The position numbers and the translations under genes were made by a program. The notes below the pieces were generated by a model that had not been told where the DNA came from, searched no databases, and saw nothing but the letters and a program-made list of their open reading frames with translations. A stretch of 64,000 nucleotides of DNA from the NCBI GenBank assembly GCA_015680685.1, contig MNCI01004529.1:707159-771158 (forward strand), read 5' to 3'. The stretch is from Gnetum montanum. Taxonomy: Eukaryota; Streptophyta; Gnetopsida; Gnetales; Gnetaceae. The stretch's first letter is position 1, and every line of letters starts with the position of its first letter. Shown here piece by piece: positions 10,722-21,060 of the stretch.

Positions 10722-12424
10722 TATAATGACTAAAAATGTCAGTGGTTGGAATCACTGAGGGATCAATGGATGCATAGTCTTAACCCCCTCGCCCTCCATG
10801 TAAGGGCCTTACTAGAAATGGAGGCGGAGCACCCTAAATAGTCTTGTCGATCAAATAGGGACTTTACTAGTTGCAACTGAGGTAATGGATGTAACTGAGG
10901 GGTGGTGTGATTAGCCAAAATGAAAATGCAAACAATACGTAGTATAGCATGACGATGTGTGAAAAAGTGTGGAAAGATGTAAGAAAAATGCAGGAAAATG
11001 CTAGAAATAGGAGAGATAAATGGAACACCACCTTAAATGGAAGCGTAGTTAACTCTAAAAAGGTCTTAGAAGGTACATAGTGTACAACAAGCATAGTGGA
11101 AGCATAGTCACAATCTCAATGATGTTAGGCCGTGAAGTCTAGTACTCATTGTGATGGATTATGCCTGCTGGGTTGGTCACCGGGGTGTACCATGCAGTGT
11201 TCTACAGGGCTACAACAAGGCTGTGGTGTACTATGTGGTGCAGAGGGTTGTAATAGGACCATGGTGTACTATGTAGTCTAGGGATGCCTCTCTACCAATG
11301 TGGTATGCTCTAGGTCTCATTTGCCCATGGAGCTAAGTGCCAAAATGCCAAAATGTCAGATGCCAAAATGCCAATTTCCAAATGAAAGTTCCAACTGCCA
11401 ACCAATGAAAAATGGAAGCCAACCCTTGAAACATTAGGGCACAAGGGTATTTATAGGGCTAAGGTTAGCCCAAAATGCAAGTTAGGTGTCACGTGGTAGT
11501 GTAGTAGGTGGGACCACAAGAAAAATTCAGAAGATTTTTTAAGTTTAGAGGTGACTAGAAAAAGTTCAAAAATTTTCTAACTTTGGTTGCTATGCTCATC
11601 TTGTGTTACATGCGAGACATGAGATGCTAGTTGCTAAGCTTGTTTTATGTTACATGTGGGACACAAGATTCTAGTTGCTACACTCATTCCATGTTATTCA
11701 CAGGACACAAGACACTAGCTGCTATGCTCGTCCCATGTTACATGCGAGAAATGGGATGCTAGTTACTATGCTCATCCCATGTTACGTGTGGGACATGGAA
11801 CACTAGCTGCTATGCTCATCCCATGTTACATGTGGGACATGGGATGTTGACTACAATGCTCATCCTGTGTTATGTGTAGGACATGGGACACTCCCTCGGA
11901 ACAAGGTGTAGCATGGACACTTAGAAGAATTTGGTAAAAATTACAGTCATTTTTCTTGCTACATTGGCTACACTCTAAAGAATAGGAAGAGGGGTAGCCT
12001 CAAGAGTTAGAAAATCTTTCAAATGCCTCTTTCATGTTGAGCTAGCTTGATAGCTTCTTGCTTGATACTTAGGCAAAACTAGCCACTGAAAAGTGTGCTA
12101 TGCTAGCTATGCTTTAGAGCATAGGAAGCAAAGTGAGAGCATAGCAGAACACTTAGAAAAATTTTCATGCAACTACTGTTGACACTCAGAAAATTTTGCA
12201 AAATAGACCTTGATGCATGCTACATTGGGAATGCATAGCACCAACACTTAGAAAAATTTGCCAAGTTTTGACACTTGTTTTGACACTTCAAAAAATTTTG
12301 CAAATCTAGCAGTTGGAGCGAACTACACTCAACACTTAAAAAAATTTAGGCAAAGTACCATCATTTTGACACTTAGCCAAACTTGCAGTCAAGATGCTGA
12401 GACCCAAAATTTTGTGGTGTTTCA
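10722..12424 (-). mobile_element. N2 5' LTR
   Basis: This 1,703-bp LTR aligns with 3323-4894. Its outer end (12424, TGAAACACC on the minus strand) borders the GCTAG duplication. Its inner end reads TATAA on the + strand instead of TGTAA. The TATA box (minus) is at 11455-11448. A 44-bp tandem array of about seven units runs from 11584 to 11895. Confidence 0.87.
11584..11895. repeat. 44-bp tandem repeat array in N2 5' LTR (about 7 units)
   Basis: These are the same units as at 4086-4350, with the CCCATGT...ACATGGG inverted repeat visible in most. The count is about seven against six in the partner LTR. LTR pairs start identical, so a unit was gained or lost after insertion. Confidence 0.85.
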
Positions 12425-12770
12425 GCTAGCCCCAACTACGCTCTCATTGAAGTAAATGGTATTCTGTTGGTGTGCTTTAATGAACCCTATGAGATTACCA
12501 AATTATGACTACGCTGTGAAGACTACATGTGTGAGTGAAAAACAGATTGAAATGTACATGAAAATAATGCAAAATAGTGTAGTTTTGGAGACTACACTCC
12601 ATGACTATGCTGTTCACTCTCTCAAGTGGTGTCAAGTGTAGGTACAGTTTTGGGGTAAATGAGGGATGTAAAAGAGGTGCAAATTGTTGATCTTGTTTGC
12701 CAAAGGAATGTTGGAGCTAAGAAGAAGGCTAGTGCTAAGTTTCTAGAGGCTTTTGAAGGCAGTTTTACAT

Positions 12771-13345
12771 GACTATGCTAACTACGCTCTGAAGCGTAGT
12801 CCAACAATTAGAAATTTTTTGTAAAACTAGTGTCCTCGTGCAAAATACATTAACTATGCTCTAAAGCATAGTCTTGGTAGTGGGAAGCATAGTCCAGTAG
12901 TTAGAAATTTTTCCAAACTCTTTTTTCCATCCCAAGCACACTTGATAGATTTTTGTAGAAATTTTGCCAAACTATTTTTTCCATGACAAGCAAGCTTGAT
13001 GGCTCTTAGCTTGATAGTTTGGCAAACATGCAAAACTAGCCATTAGTGTGCTGACTACATTGACTATGCTTTGGAGCGTAGTAGGGAGCATAGTCCATTA
13101 GGTAGAAGATTTGCAAAACGATTCCTTCCATGCTCACCAAACTTGATAGCTTCTAGTTTGACACTTAGGAAAACTTGCAAAACTGGCCCTTAGTGTGCTG
13201 ACTACGCTCTAGAGCATAGTCCCATTCTTAGAAAATGTTGTAGCTACTATTGGCACTTAGAAAAATTTTGCAAATCTAGATTGTTTGTGTCAACTACGCT
13301 GACTACACTCTGAAGTGTAGTCCTAGTAATGGGGAGTGTAGTCTC
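12771..13345. repeat. Array of short palindromes in N1 3' LTR
   Basis: Repeated hairpin-like palindromes of about 20 bp: ACTACGCTCTGAAGCGTAGT at 12781-12800 and ACTATGCTCTAAAGCATAGT at 12853-12872 (both with perfect 8-bp arms), and ACTACGCTCTAGAGCATAGT at 13201-13220, with further copies near 13065 and 13290. They alternate with a TTAGAAAATTTTGCAAAACT-like spacer. The partner LTR carries the same set at 30570-31130. Confidence 0.8.
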
Positions 13346-13429
13346 AACACTTAGAAAAAATTTGTTAAGTTTTGACACTTAGACAAATTTGTCGTCAAGA
13401 CCCAGGAGCCAAAATTTGGTGGTGTTTCA

Positions 13430-15400
13430 TTGGCCCCTCTCTATCAACATCTAGAGGAGTGGCCCGAGAGACATCAACAAAGAATGATAAAACACCACAG
13501 TGGGCTTGGCACCAACATTGCTTATTGGTAGCTATTCAGATGTCGCTGCATCATGCTCAAGAGTCCTAAGGGTAATGGTATGTTGGAGATAAAGGATATG
13601 AAGAATGTGCTAGGGGATAACAAGGGAATGGAATGCAAATAGTATGATACTGTAAGATGCGGAGTTAGCACAACTGATAATGATCATAGCACCAAGGTGG
13701 CTTGTTGCCAAAACAGTGATCCCTTGTCAAAATGCTTGTGAGGGAGTTAGCATCCATGGCACTTGAATGGCTTGCCCTTGAAATTGTGACCTCTCGTTGG
13801 AGTACTTATGAAAAGGTCGATGTGAATTTAGGGTTCGACCCATTGCAAAATTGTAGCTATGCTAATCTTTGCTTAGGGAGATGTTTTGCCCCTCTCTCTC
13901 TTTGCCCTTTTTTTCCTTTTTTCTTTTTACATTTTGATTGTGAGGTGAACCTACTTTAGGCTTTGCACATTGCTGAATGCTAGCTGTGAGATGCTCTTGA
14001 TTAAGTGGACTACATGCCACCTAATGGATTTTTCTTTAGTGCAACCATGTCGCATTTGTAGGATCTCAGGATGAGTTGTGTTAAATTTGCCTGGGCCTTG
14101 ACGAGCTCATAGAGGCTCCCCATGGGATGAGTTGCGTTATGTCCATCATGGGTTCTGTAGTTGACTTAAAGGGTGCCATGTGCATTAGAGATGTTGCAAA
14201 TTTGGTCATGCAAGAGAATGTAGGGGAAATGAAAGGTAAAAGGGGTAATGCAAGTAAGTGATAGTGGGGTAATTAGGGATGTGCACTCTTGAGTGGCTTG
14301 GCTAGTTTAATCATGTACATCAGAGTAATGTTGTGACTTGCTACTGTGATGAGATATGTCTCTACATGACTGCCTTCATGGTTTTTTCCTACAAATACAA
14401 CTCAAATAAAGCAAGAAAACAACCACACAACATGATATGAGAGTAAACTACTAGATGTGAGGGTGCTACAAGTGCTACAATAGCTGGACTAGTTACAAGT
14501 GCTTGAAGAGCCAGTAAAGATGCCAGAAGGAAGTGATGTTGCTAGTGGCTGAGAGCTTGAACAATGGCGAGAGCTTGAAGAAAAATTAACAAAATGGTGG
14601 AGGGCCATTATTGCAAATGTTCCAAAGGTCTCTCTCACTAGCAGCTCAAGGTACCAGCAAAATGCCTAGGGTTGGTATTACTACAAGTACCTCCTAGAAA
14701 CTGTAGTGCTACAGGTATGGGCCAGAGCTGGTAGTGTTGGCAACAATGACAAGAGCTTCAGAAGATTAGAAAAATGCCTAAGGGCAACTATGGAAGCTTT
14801 ATAAAATGTTGGGGGGTGGTAACACTACAAATGTTCTAGAGGCCTCTTGCAATGAGATGATATCCATTTTGTAATTGCAGTGCTCTACCTCACCCATGAG
14901 GTATGGACAAACGATGTGGAGTTGAAAGTATTATCACTCGCTTGTCCGCAGAACTATGTGTATTGAACTATGAACCTAGTTTAAGGTCCTGGGAGACTGT
15001 ATGCTTTACTAGTTTAGGGTCCTAGTAGACCATGAACCCAATTTAAGGTCCTAGCAAACCTTGATGTGCTAATTTATAGTCCTAACAGATTGTTGGGTGC
15101 TAGTTTAACGTTGTAGGAGATAGTGGATGTTATGCTAGTTTAATGTCATGACCCAAGGATAAGCTATGCCAATTTAGCATCATAGTGAATGGTCTATGCT
15201 AGTTTATAGTCAAAATAGACATGTTGTGCTAGTTTAGAGTTATAGCAGACTATAGGTTTGGTTGCTAGGTTAATGTCATAGTGGAAAAATGTTTTGCCAG
15301 TTTATAGTTGTAGTGGACTTATCTATGCTAGTTTATAGTCATAGTTGATGTGTCTATGCTAGTTTATAGTCATAGAAGACTTTTTCTTTCCCTGCTTTTT
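13430..15400 (-). other. N1 3' non-coding region with polypurine tract and TAGTTTA repeats
   Basis: On the minus strand this follows the integrase. No gene is supported. At 14985-15390 about twelve degenerate copies, roughly 35 bp each, of a unit GCTAGTTTA-n-GTCATAGTAGAC are arranged in tandem. The stretch 13430-14400 matches the N2 3' region. The polypurine tract is next to the LTR. Confidence 0.75.
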
Positions 15401-15418
15401 CATGATCAACGTTGCATT

Positions 15419-16500
15419 CTATGCATAGTACAACTTCAAGTACAAGTGGTTCACCATATTGAAAAATTCATTGCCATTATGATTAGCAAGCTTGAATGCT
15501 CCATTGTCATATACCTTGATGGCCAAGAAAGGCCCTTCCCAGTTGGCCAAGCATTTGTTTGTGCATTCATAAACAACCTTGAGGACTAGATTACCTTTCT
15601 TGATCAAGCATTGATGCTAATTATGGTGGTGTTTCTGCCATTGCGTTTGTTGATACCACTTGATATGATCAAGTGTCTGCATGTGTTCCTACTCTATCAA
15701 GTTGAGGTTCATGGTTCTCAACTCGTCATTTTAAGCTTCATCGATGAAGCTTGAGAGGAATACACAAAGTGATGGGACCTACAATTCAAGAGGTAGAATA
15801 GCTTCAGATCCATAAACTAAGCTATATGGTGTCTTACTTGTTATAGTTCTTCATGTTGTGTGGTAGACCTAGAGTGCGTAGATCAGTAGCTCATGCCACC
15901 ATTGTTTGCTACTACTAAGCATCTTATTTAGAAGATTAATGAAGTGGCCTCCACTTGGCCATTCACTTGTAGGTAGTAGGGTGATGAAAAGGAATGTTTG
16001 ATTTCAAAGTGTTTGCAAAAGGATTGGTCTTAATACTGCTAAACTATGACCCATTATCTGTGACTATGGTCATGGATAGACCAAAATGGGTCACTATGTT
16101 ATCAAGTATGAATTTGTAGACCTATTACAATGTTGTCTTCCTAAGGGGGATAGCCTCAACCCACGTCATAAAATACTTAGTTGTAGTTATAATGAAGCTA
16201 TGCCCTAAGGAGGACTTAAGCATTATAGGTCCTAATATGTCCAACCCCAACATTGGAATGGCCACATGATCTACATTATGTGTAGCTTAGTAGGTGGCAT
16301 GTGCATTAAGTTTCCATGCTGTTGACACATGTTGCAAGTCCTGACCTTGTAAATACAATTGCATTCTATGTGAGGACAATAGTAGCCTAAGCATTTGATT
16401 TTTGCTGCCATTGCCTTGGGTGCTATGTGGCCTCTACACAATTCCTTGTGGACTTTTTCAATGATCATTTGCACTTTGTTGTCGCTAACACAGGTCAACA
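15419..16500 (-). pseudogene. N1 integrase relic
   Basis: The N-terminal zinc-binding segment is readable at 16498-16271: VHKELCRGH with a later CNMCQQHG and PPTKLH, the HHCC pattern of Tat/Ogre integrases. The C-terminal segment at 15607-15419 has NWEGPF and GAFKLAN followed by NHLYLKLYY, typical of the clade's integrase tail. The catalytic core between them (about 16240-15620) is interrupted by stops. The product would have joined element cDNA to host DNA. Confidence 0.85.
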
Positions 16501-16639
16501 GTATGCCATCATAGGATCTATTTCACAATGTGCTATCACCCACAATGATGTACTACTATGATCTCTTTCGCACTACATCCTTTTGAGCAATGGTTAGATG
16601 TTGCAAAGGTTCACCCTATAGAAGGTACACATTAATGTC

Positions 16640-17700
16640 ATTGTATCATTCTACTATGCAGGTTATGCTAACTATGGCTATAGATGTAATTTCTATTGTT
16701 TTTTTAATAGGCATAGTGAAATCCGCCACCAAGGTGGGCAATGCATGAAACATATTAGGTGCAATGCTTAAGGCTAACATTGCTAATGCATCGATAATGG
16801 CATTTTCGTTGCAGGGGATATGCTGAATATTAGCAGTTGCAAATTGCTTGAGCAAGTTCTTCATCAAGTCATAATAAGGTTGCAAGCATTGAGCTTTGCA
16901 AGCATAAACCTCTATGACCTAGTTGACCACTAATTGCAAATCACCTCAGATCGCTAGGTTTTGTATTCATAGGTCACAAGCTGCTAAGATACCTCTGAGG
17001 AGACCTTTGTACTTTGCGACATTGTTAGTGAATGGAAATGCAAAATGATACACAAAGGGTCAGCTTTCCCTAGAGGGGAACATGATTGTGGCAATGGCAC
17101 TACCCCCTTGAGAGGTTGAAGCACCATCAAAGTGCAAGAGTGCCTCGAAGTTTCCAGGCACTTGACTTATGCTAATGATATGCTCATCCAGAAATTTTGG
17201 ATCTATCATTGCTTGATCGTAAATTGGGAAAGCCGTAAGTTGTGCGATTATTACTTAACCTTTGGTTTATGCTTTTGCAATGTAATGTAGGTCAAACTCC
17301 ACAGTTATTACTTTCCATTGTGAAATGCAACTACTCTCATAGATGTTCATGGTGAAGGCTCAAAGTACATTACTCTTGCAGATGATGTTGACTTGGTTGT
17401 AGAAAAGATAATGCCTCTACTTCTTGAGTGTAAAGACCAAGGTGAGGCAATTCTTCTCCACATCATTATACTTTCCTTCATAGGCAACTAGTGCATGGCT
17501 TAGGTAGTATACGAGGACCTCAGTACCATCGTCTTACTTTTAACAAAGTAGAGAAGTGATGGACATGTTAGATGTGGCAAGGTAGATGTAGAAGGGTTTA
17601 TCTTCTTACAGAGGGTATATTGTTGGAAGTTGAGCTAGCTCCTATTTAAGGTTGTCAAATGCCTCTTGGCATTGAGCCATCCACTTGAAGTGGACTCCTT
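16640..17700 (-). pseudogene. N1 RNase H and second (archaeal-type) RNase H relic
   Basis: At 17030-16980 (minus) the reading FTNNVAKYKGLLRG matches the TNNEAEYEAL-like motif of the extra RNase H that marks the Tat lineage. Next come DLQLVVN (near 16945), YYDLMKNLL and HIPCNENAIIDALAMLA (16885-16750), again as in that domain. The first RNase H is expected at 17700-17240, but its frame is heavily broken. In the clade these enzymes degrade the RNA strand during reverse transcription. Confidence 0.78.
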
Positions 17701-17719
17701 TTTTTAGCAAGTGTTGCAC

Positions 17720-18570
17720 TAGCTATAACTTATTTGTCAACCATGCAATAAACTAGCATATGAATTGCAATATACCTTGTAACACTCATAGCTACTTAAG
17801 GTTAGCTGATGGTGCTAAGTTACTAATGGCCTTAACCTTATTGGAGTCAATGCATAAGCCTACTTCAGATACTATGAAACATAACATGCAGCCTACCTTG
17901 ATGCCAAAGATACATTTCTTAGGGTTTAACCTAAGTTCATGCTTCAAGCAACGTTTGAGCATAAAGTCCAAGTCATTTGCATGATTGTGTACCACTGTAG
18001 ACTTAATTGCTATGTCCTCAACTTAATCATTGAGTAGACCTAATAGATAATTGCTAAAAATGTACATCATGGCTCATTGATAAGTTGCTCCTACATTCTT
18101 AAGTCCAAAGGGTATCATTATGTAACAAAATGTACCTCAAGGGGTCATAAAGGTAGTATTGAGCTAGTCCTACAAGTTGATCTAAATCTAGTTGTAACTT
18201 GAAAACCCATCCATGAAGGACAACAAGGCATGACCAGCCATAGTATCAACCAATTGATCAATACTAGGAAATGGGAAGTTTTCTTTAATGGTTGCCTTAT
18301 TTAGGTCCTAAAAGTCTATGCAAATGCATATACTTTCATTTTTATTAGGTACAACCATGATGTTGGAGACTTAGTATATGTAGTCAACATCCCAGATGAA
18401 ACTAGCTTTGTAGAGCTTGGAGATTTCATCATGAATTACCAATACCACCTTAGGCCTAACCTTGCAAGTTTTTTGATTAATTGGTTTTATGCTAGGATCA
18501 AGGATTATGTTGTGTTGCATTACGTGAGGATCTAGGCCTAGCATGTCTTTGTAAGACCATGTGAATGCCT
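17720..18570 (-). pseudogene. N1 reverse transcriptase relic
   Basis: The minus-strand segment at 17995-17792 reads LKHELRLNPKKCIFGIK and then EVGLCIDSNKVKAI, the conserved stretch after the catalytic loop of Ty3/gypsy RTs. The catalytic tetrad region at 18025-18001 reads VEDIAIKS where VDDIVVKS is usual, so one catalytic aspartate codon is changed. Upstream blocks to about 18570 align only in pieces. Confidence 0.82.
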
Positions 18571-21060
18571 TGATTTTTTGGTTAAGTACTTTTTCAATAT
18601 TTTGGGCATGTTGAGGCTCTAACAGAGAACTAAGCTGTGATGTATTTGCCTTACCACTAGATGTTGCTACAAGGATTTCAACAAGGGAATCCTTGGTGAT
18701 GTCACTTGCCTCTAGATCTAGAGCCTTGACTAGGTGGTCTAGCGAGTTTAGTGATGCCTTTATGAATGTTATGTATTCATCGTAGGGTATGGGCTCGAGG
18801 TCTAGGCATTACAGATCAATGCATCACATGAGATCACCATGGGGCTTGCTAAGGACCATAGGTGAGTGAAGATGTTTGAATGTAGCCATGTTGTAAATCC
18901 TACCAAAATCCTGCAAAAGTAATTAGAAAAATGTCAATTCGCACCTGTCTTAATGAAAGAAATATGCACAAAATGAAGGAAAAAAATACAATAAAATTTT
19001 TCCTAAATATGCACATGTGATGTTAAAAAGCAAGAAATGCATGGGTTGGTTTTAGGCCTTAGTAGGTCATAAGTGCTAGTTTAAGGTCCTAGCAGACTGT
19101 GATGTGCACTAGATAAGCAAGACCTGGTGCACTGAAAAAGTGAAATTGGCCTAGGTGCTCACTGGGCAATAAGAAAAATTTAAAATATTTCTAAGCTTGG
19201 GGTAGCCTAAAAAATAAAAGAAATTTCTAAGTCTGGTGACTACTCTCCCATCCAACTATGCTATGCACTATTGAGCATAGTCTCAGGGTTGGTAAAATTA
19301 AGTGGTCCTAGGGGGTATAAAAATGCATCTCACCCTGGGTAAATTTGTCATTGTTAGAGTTGAAAATGCAAAATTTCTAGAGCGTAGTTGATAGAATGTC
19401 ATACTAAAGTAGATACCAACACCTTGGACTAACCAACATTGACAAGGGAGAGTAAGCACTAGGATGCCTACCGCGGGCACATGTGGAGGAGTGGAGCGCA
19501 CCACCATTTGCTAGGTACCCTGACTACGCTCTCCTCTTTTCATCATTTTTTGCACTTTTTCCTTGTTTCTACACTTGCATTGAGGATTTTGGGGCTTGGT
19601 TTGGTGGCACCTTACTGTGGTAAGGGCCATCATAGCCATGGTCATTTCAGCCACCACAGCCATGAGGGCATGCGCATGGGGGCAAGGGTTTGAGGAGCGA
19701 GGGTTTTTTGTGATTTGCATGGTGCTTGGTGATGGGCCCTAGTGTAGTTGTGACTACCATGGTAGTGAGTGTGGTCACCAGTGGGGAGGTCATGGGCTAC
19801 CACTGGGTTGCACACAAGGCCATGGGTTTAGAGGGATTATTGCAAAAAAAAAATATTTCTTAAATTTTATGGTGCACAGGGTATGGGATTTGGAGTTTAG
19901 TAGCTACCTTAGGACTACCACCTACAGGCCAAAGCACGGAAAGTTCTAAATTTTTTTTTGTATAATTTTTTTTAAAAAAAATTCCTCTGCACATGGCAAG
20001 GATAAGGGTTCAATGATTGTCTTAGGACCATTACCTATGAGGTAGGGTGCATGAAGGGCTCTAACATTTTCATTTTCTATCTTTGTTTGGTGACCACAGG
20101 GGTCATGGGGGCATAGCACCCTGCAGAAAGGATGCACAATCACAAGGGCTATGGGAGGGAGCAATTGTAGGACACATTTTTGTGAATTTTTATTTTTGTT
20201 TATTTTTTGCAACAAAGTTACAGTGGTAGGGCAAGGTAAGAGATGTAGCATGCAACAGCACTGTTGATGTAGACAACATGACCATGGGGGTTGTAGTGAA
20301 GGTAAGCACTCAACATGTGTTCCTCCCACATGGTGGTGGGAGATGTTAGGCATGCAAGGTGTGAGAAGGCAAAGGGATGGTGCATAGTGCTATGATAGGG
20401 CTCTAGGAGGTAGAGAAGAGAGCATTCGAGCAATGACCAAAGCTCGATTCACTAGCCACAGCCAGGGCTACACTCCCATCTTGAAGGCACAGTTGATGCC
20501 AAGTGTCTATCAAAATGACCCCTACTCAATAGTTAGCTTTTTTTGGACTACGAGAAGAGTAGTTGATAGCTAAATTTTTTTGGACACTTGGGACTACCCT
20601 CTGCAATTTTCTAGAGCGTAGCCAAGGGTTCCAAAGTTAGAAGAATTTACATGTTTTTCTAGACTACATTCCCTAGAGAGGTAACTTAGATTTAGAAGTT
20701 TTTGTGATTGTCCCGAACTACGTTGACTAGAGTTAGAAAATTTTTGACATTTTCGTGCAAAATGCTAAACTTGTGAGATGTAAAATGCTAATGCGAAATT
20801 TCCAAGACATGCAAATTGTAATGCAAAATATGCAAACATGCAAAACAAAAATGCTAAAGCTATGTGAAATGTGTTGTACCCCAGTGAGTACTAGGTGCAT
20901 CAAATGCATACATTGATGTCCTATACCCATGGGGGCCTAGTGGGCCCTAAGATATTTTTTCTATCTTATGCTATGAAATGCTAATTTTTTCTAAGTTTAA
21001 TTTAATGTATTTTTTGACATCTAGTTTATACTAATGCTTTGTTTATTGCTTGTATGGTTG
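18571..21060. other. N1 spacer between RT and the antisense gene
   Basis: No coherent ORF on either strand; the apparent frames at 19481-20433 are short and share no motif. 19030-19110 has the TAGTTTAAGGTCC repeat seen also at 24840-25080, so the antisense cassette is flanked on both sides by the same repeat type. A TATA-like TATAAAAA on the + strand lies at 19315-19322 after GGGG. It could serve the antisense gene but is 1.7 kb upstream of the first exon I can read. Runs of A/T are at 19851 and 19950-19980. Confidence 0.6.

Larger units (their letters stand above)
3323..12424 (-). mobile_element. Element N2: non-autonomous Tat/Ogre-like element nested in the N1 LTR
   Basis: This 9,102-bp element has two LTRs (3323-4894 and 10722-12424), a gag relic (10267 to about 8190), a protease relic (7560-7154) and a 2.2-kb 3' region. 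No RT, RNase H or integrase trace is present. Its gag start (MNPNQP) parallels that of N1 (MNPEQP), and its 3' region joins blocks that in N1 lie about 13 kb apart. It therefore looks like an internally deleted relative of N1 that would have needed polymerase and integrase in trans. The flanking GCTAG copies are perfect. Confidence 0.88.
2576..13429 (-). mobile_element. N1 3' LTR, split in two by N2 (2576-3322 and 12430-13429)
   Basis: The outer part (2576-3322) aligns with 29482-30230 and the inner part (12430-13429) with 30230-31212, so one LTR of about 1747 bp was opened by N2. On its own strand it starts TGAAACACCACC at 13429 and ends at the TG/CA dinucleotide at 2576. A degenerate TATA (TATTTAAA on the + strand, near 3249) aligns with the intact box in the other LTR at 30155. 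The polypurine tract AGAGAGGGGCC lies just inside it, at 13432-13445 on the minus strand. Confidence 0.85.

Noticed and set aside
19481-20433. Short ORFs on both strands between N1 RT and the antisense gene, some histidine-rich
   Set aside because: Low-complexity readings of a purine/pyrimidine-biased spacer; no shared motif and no splice continuity that I could follow.
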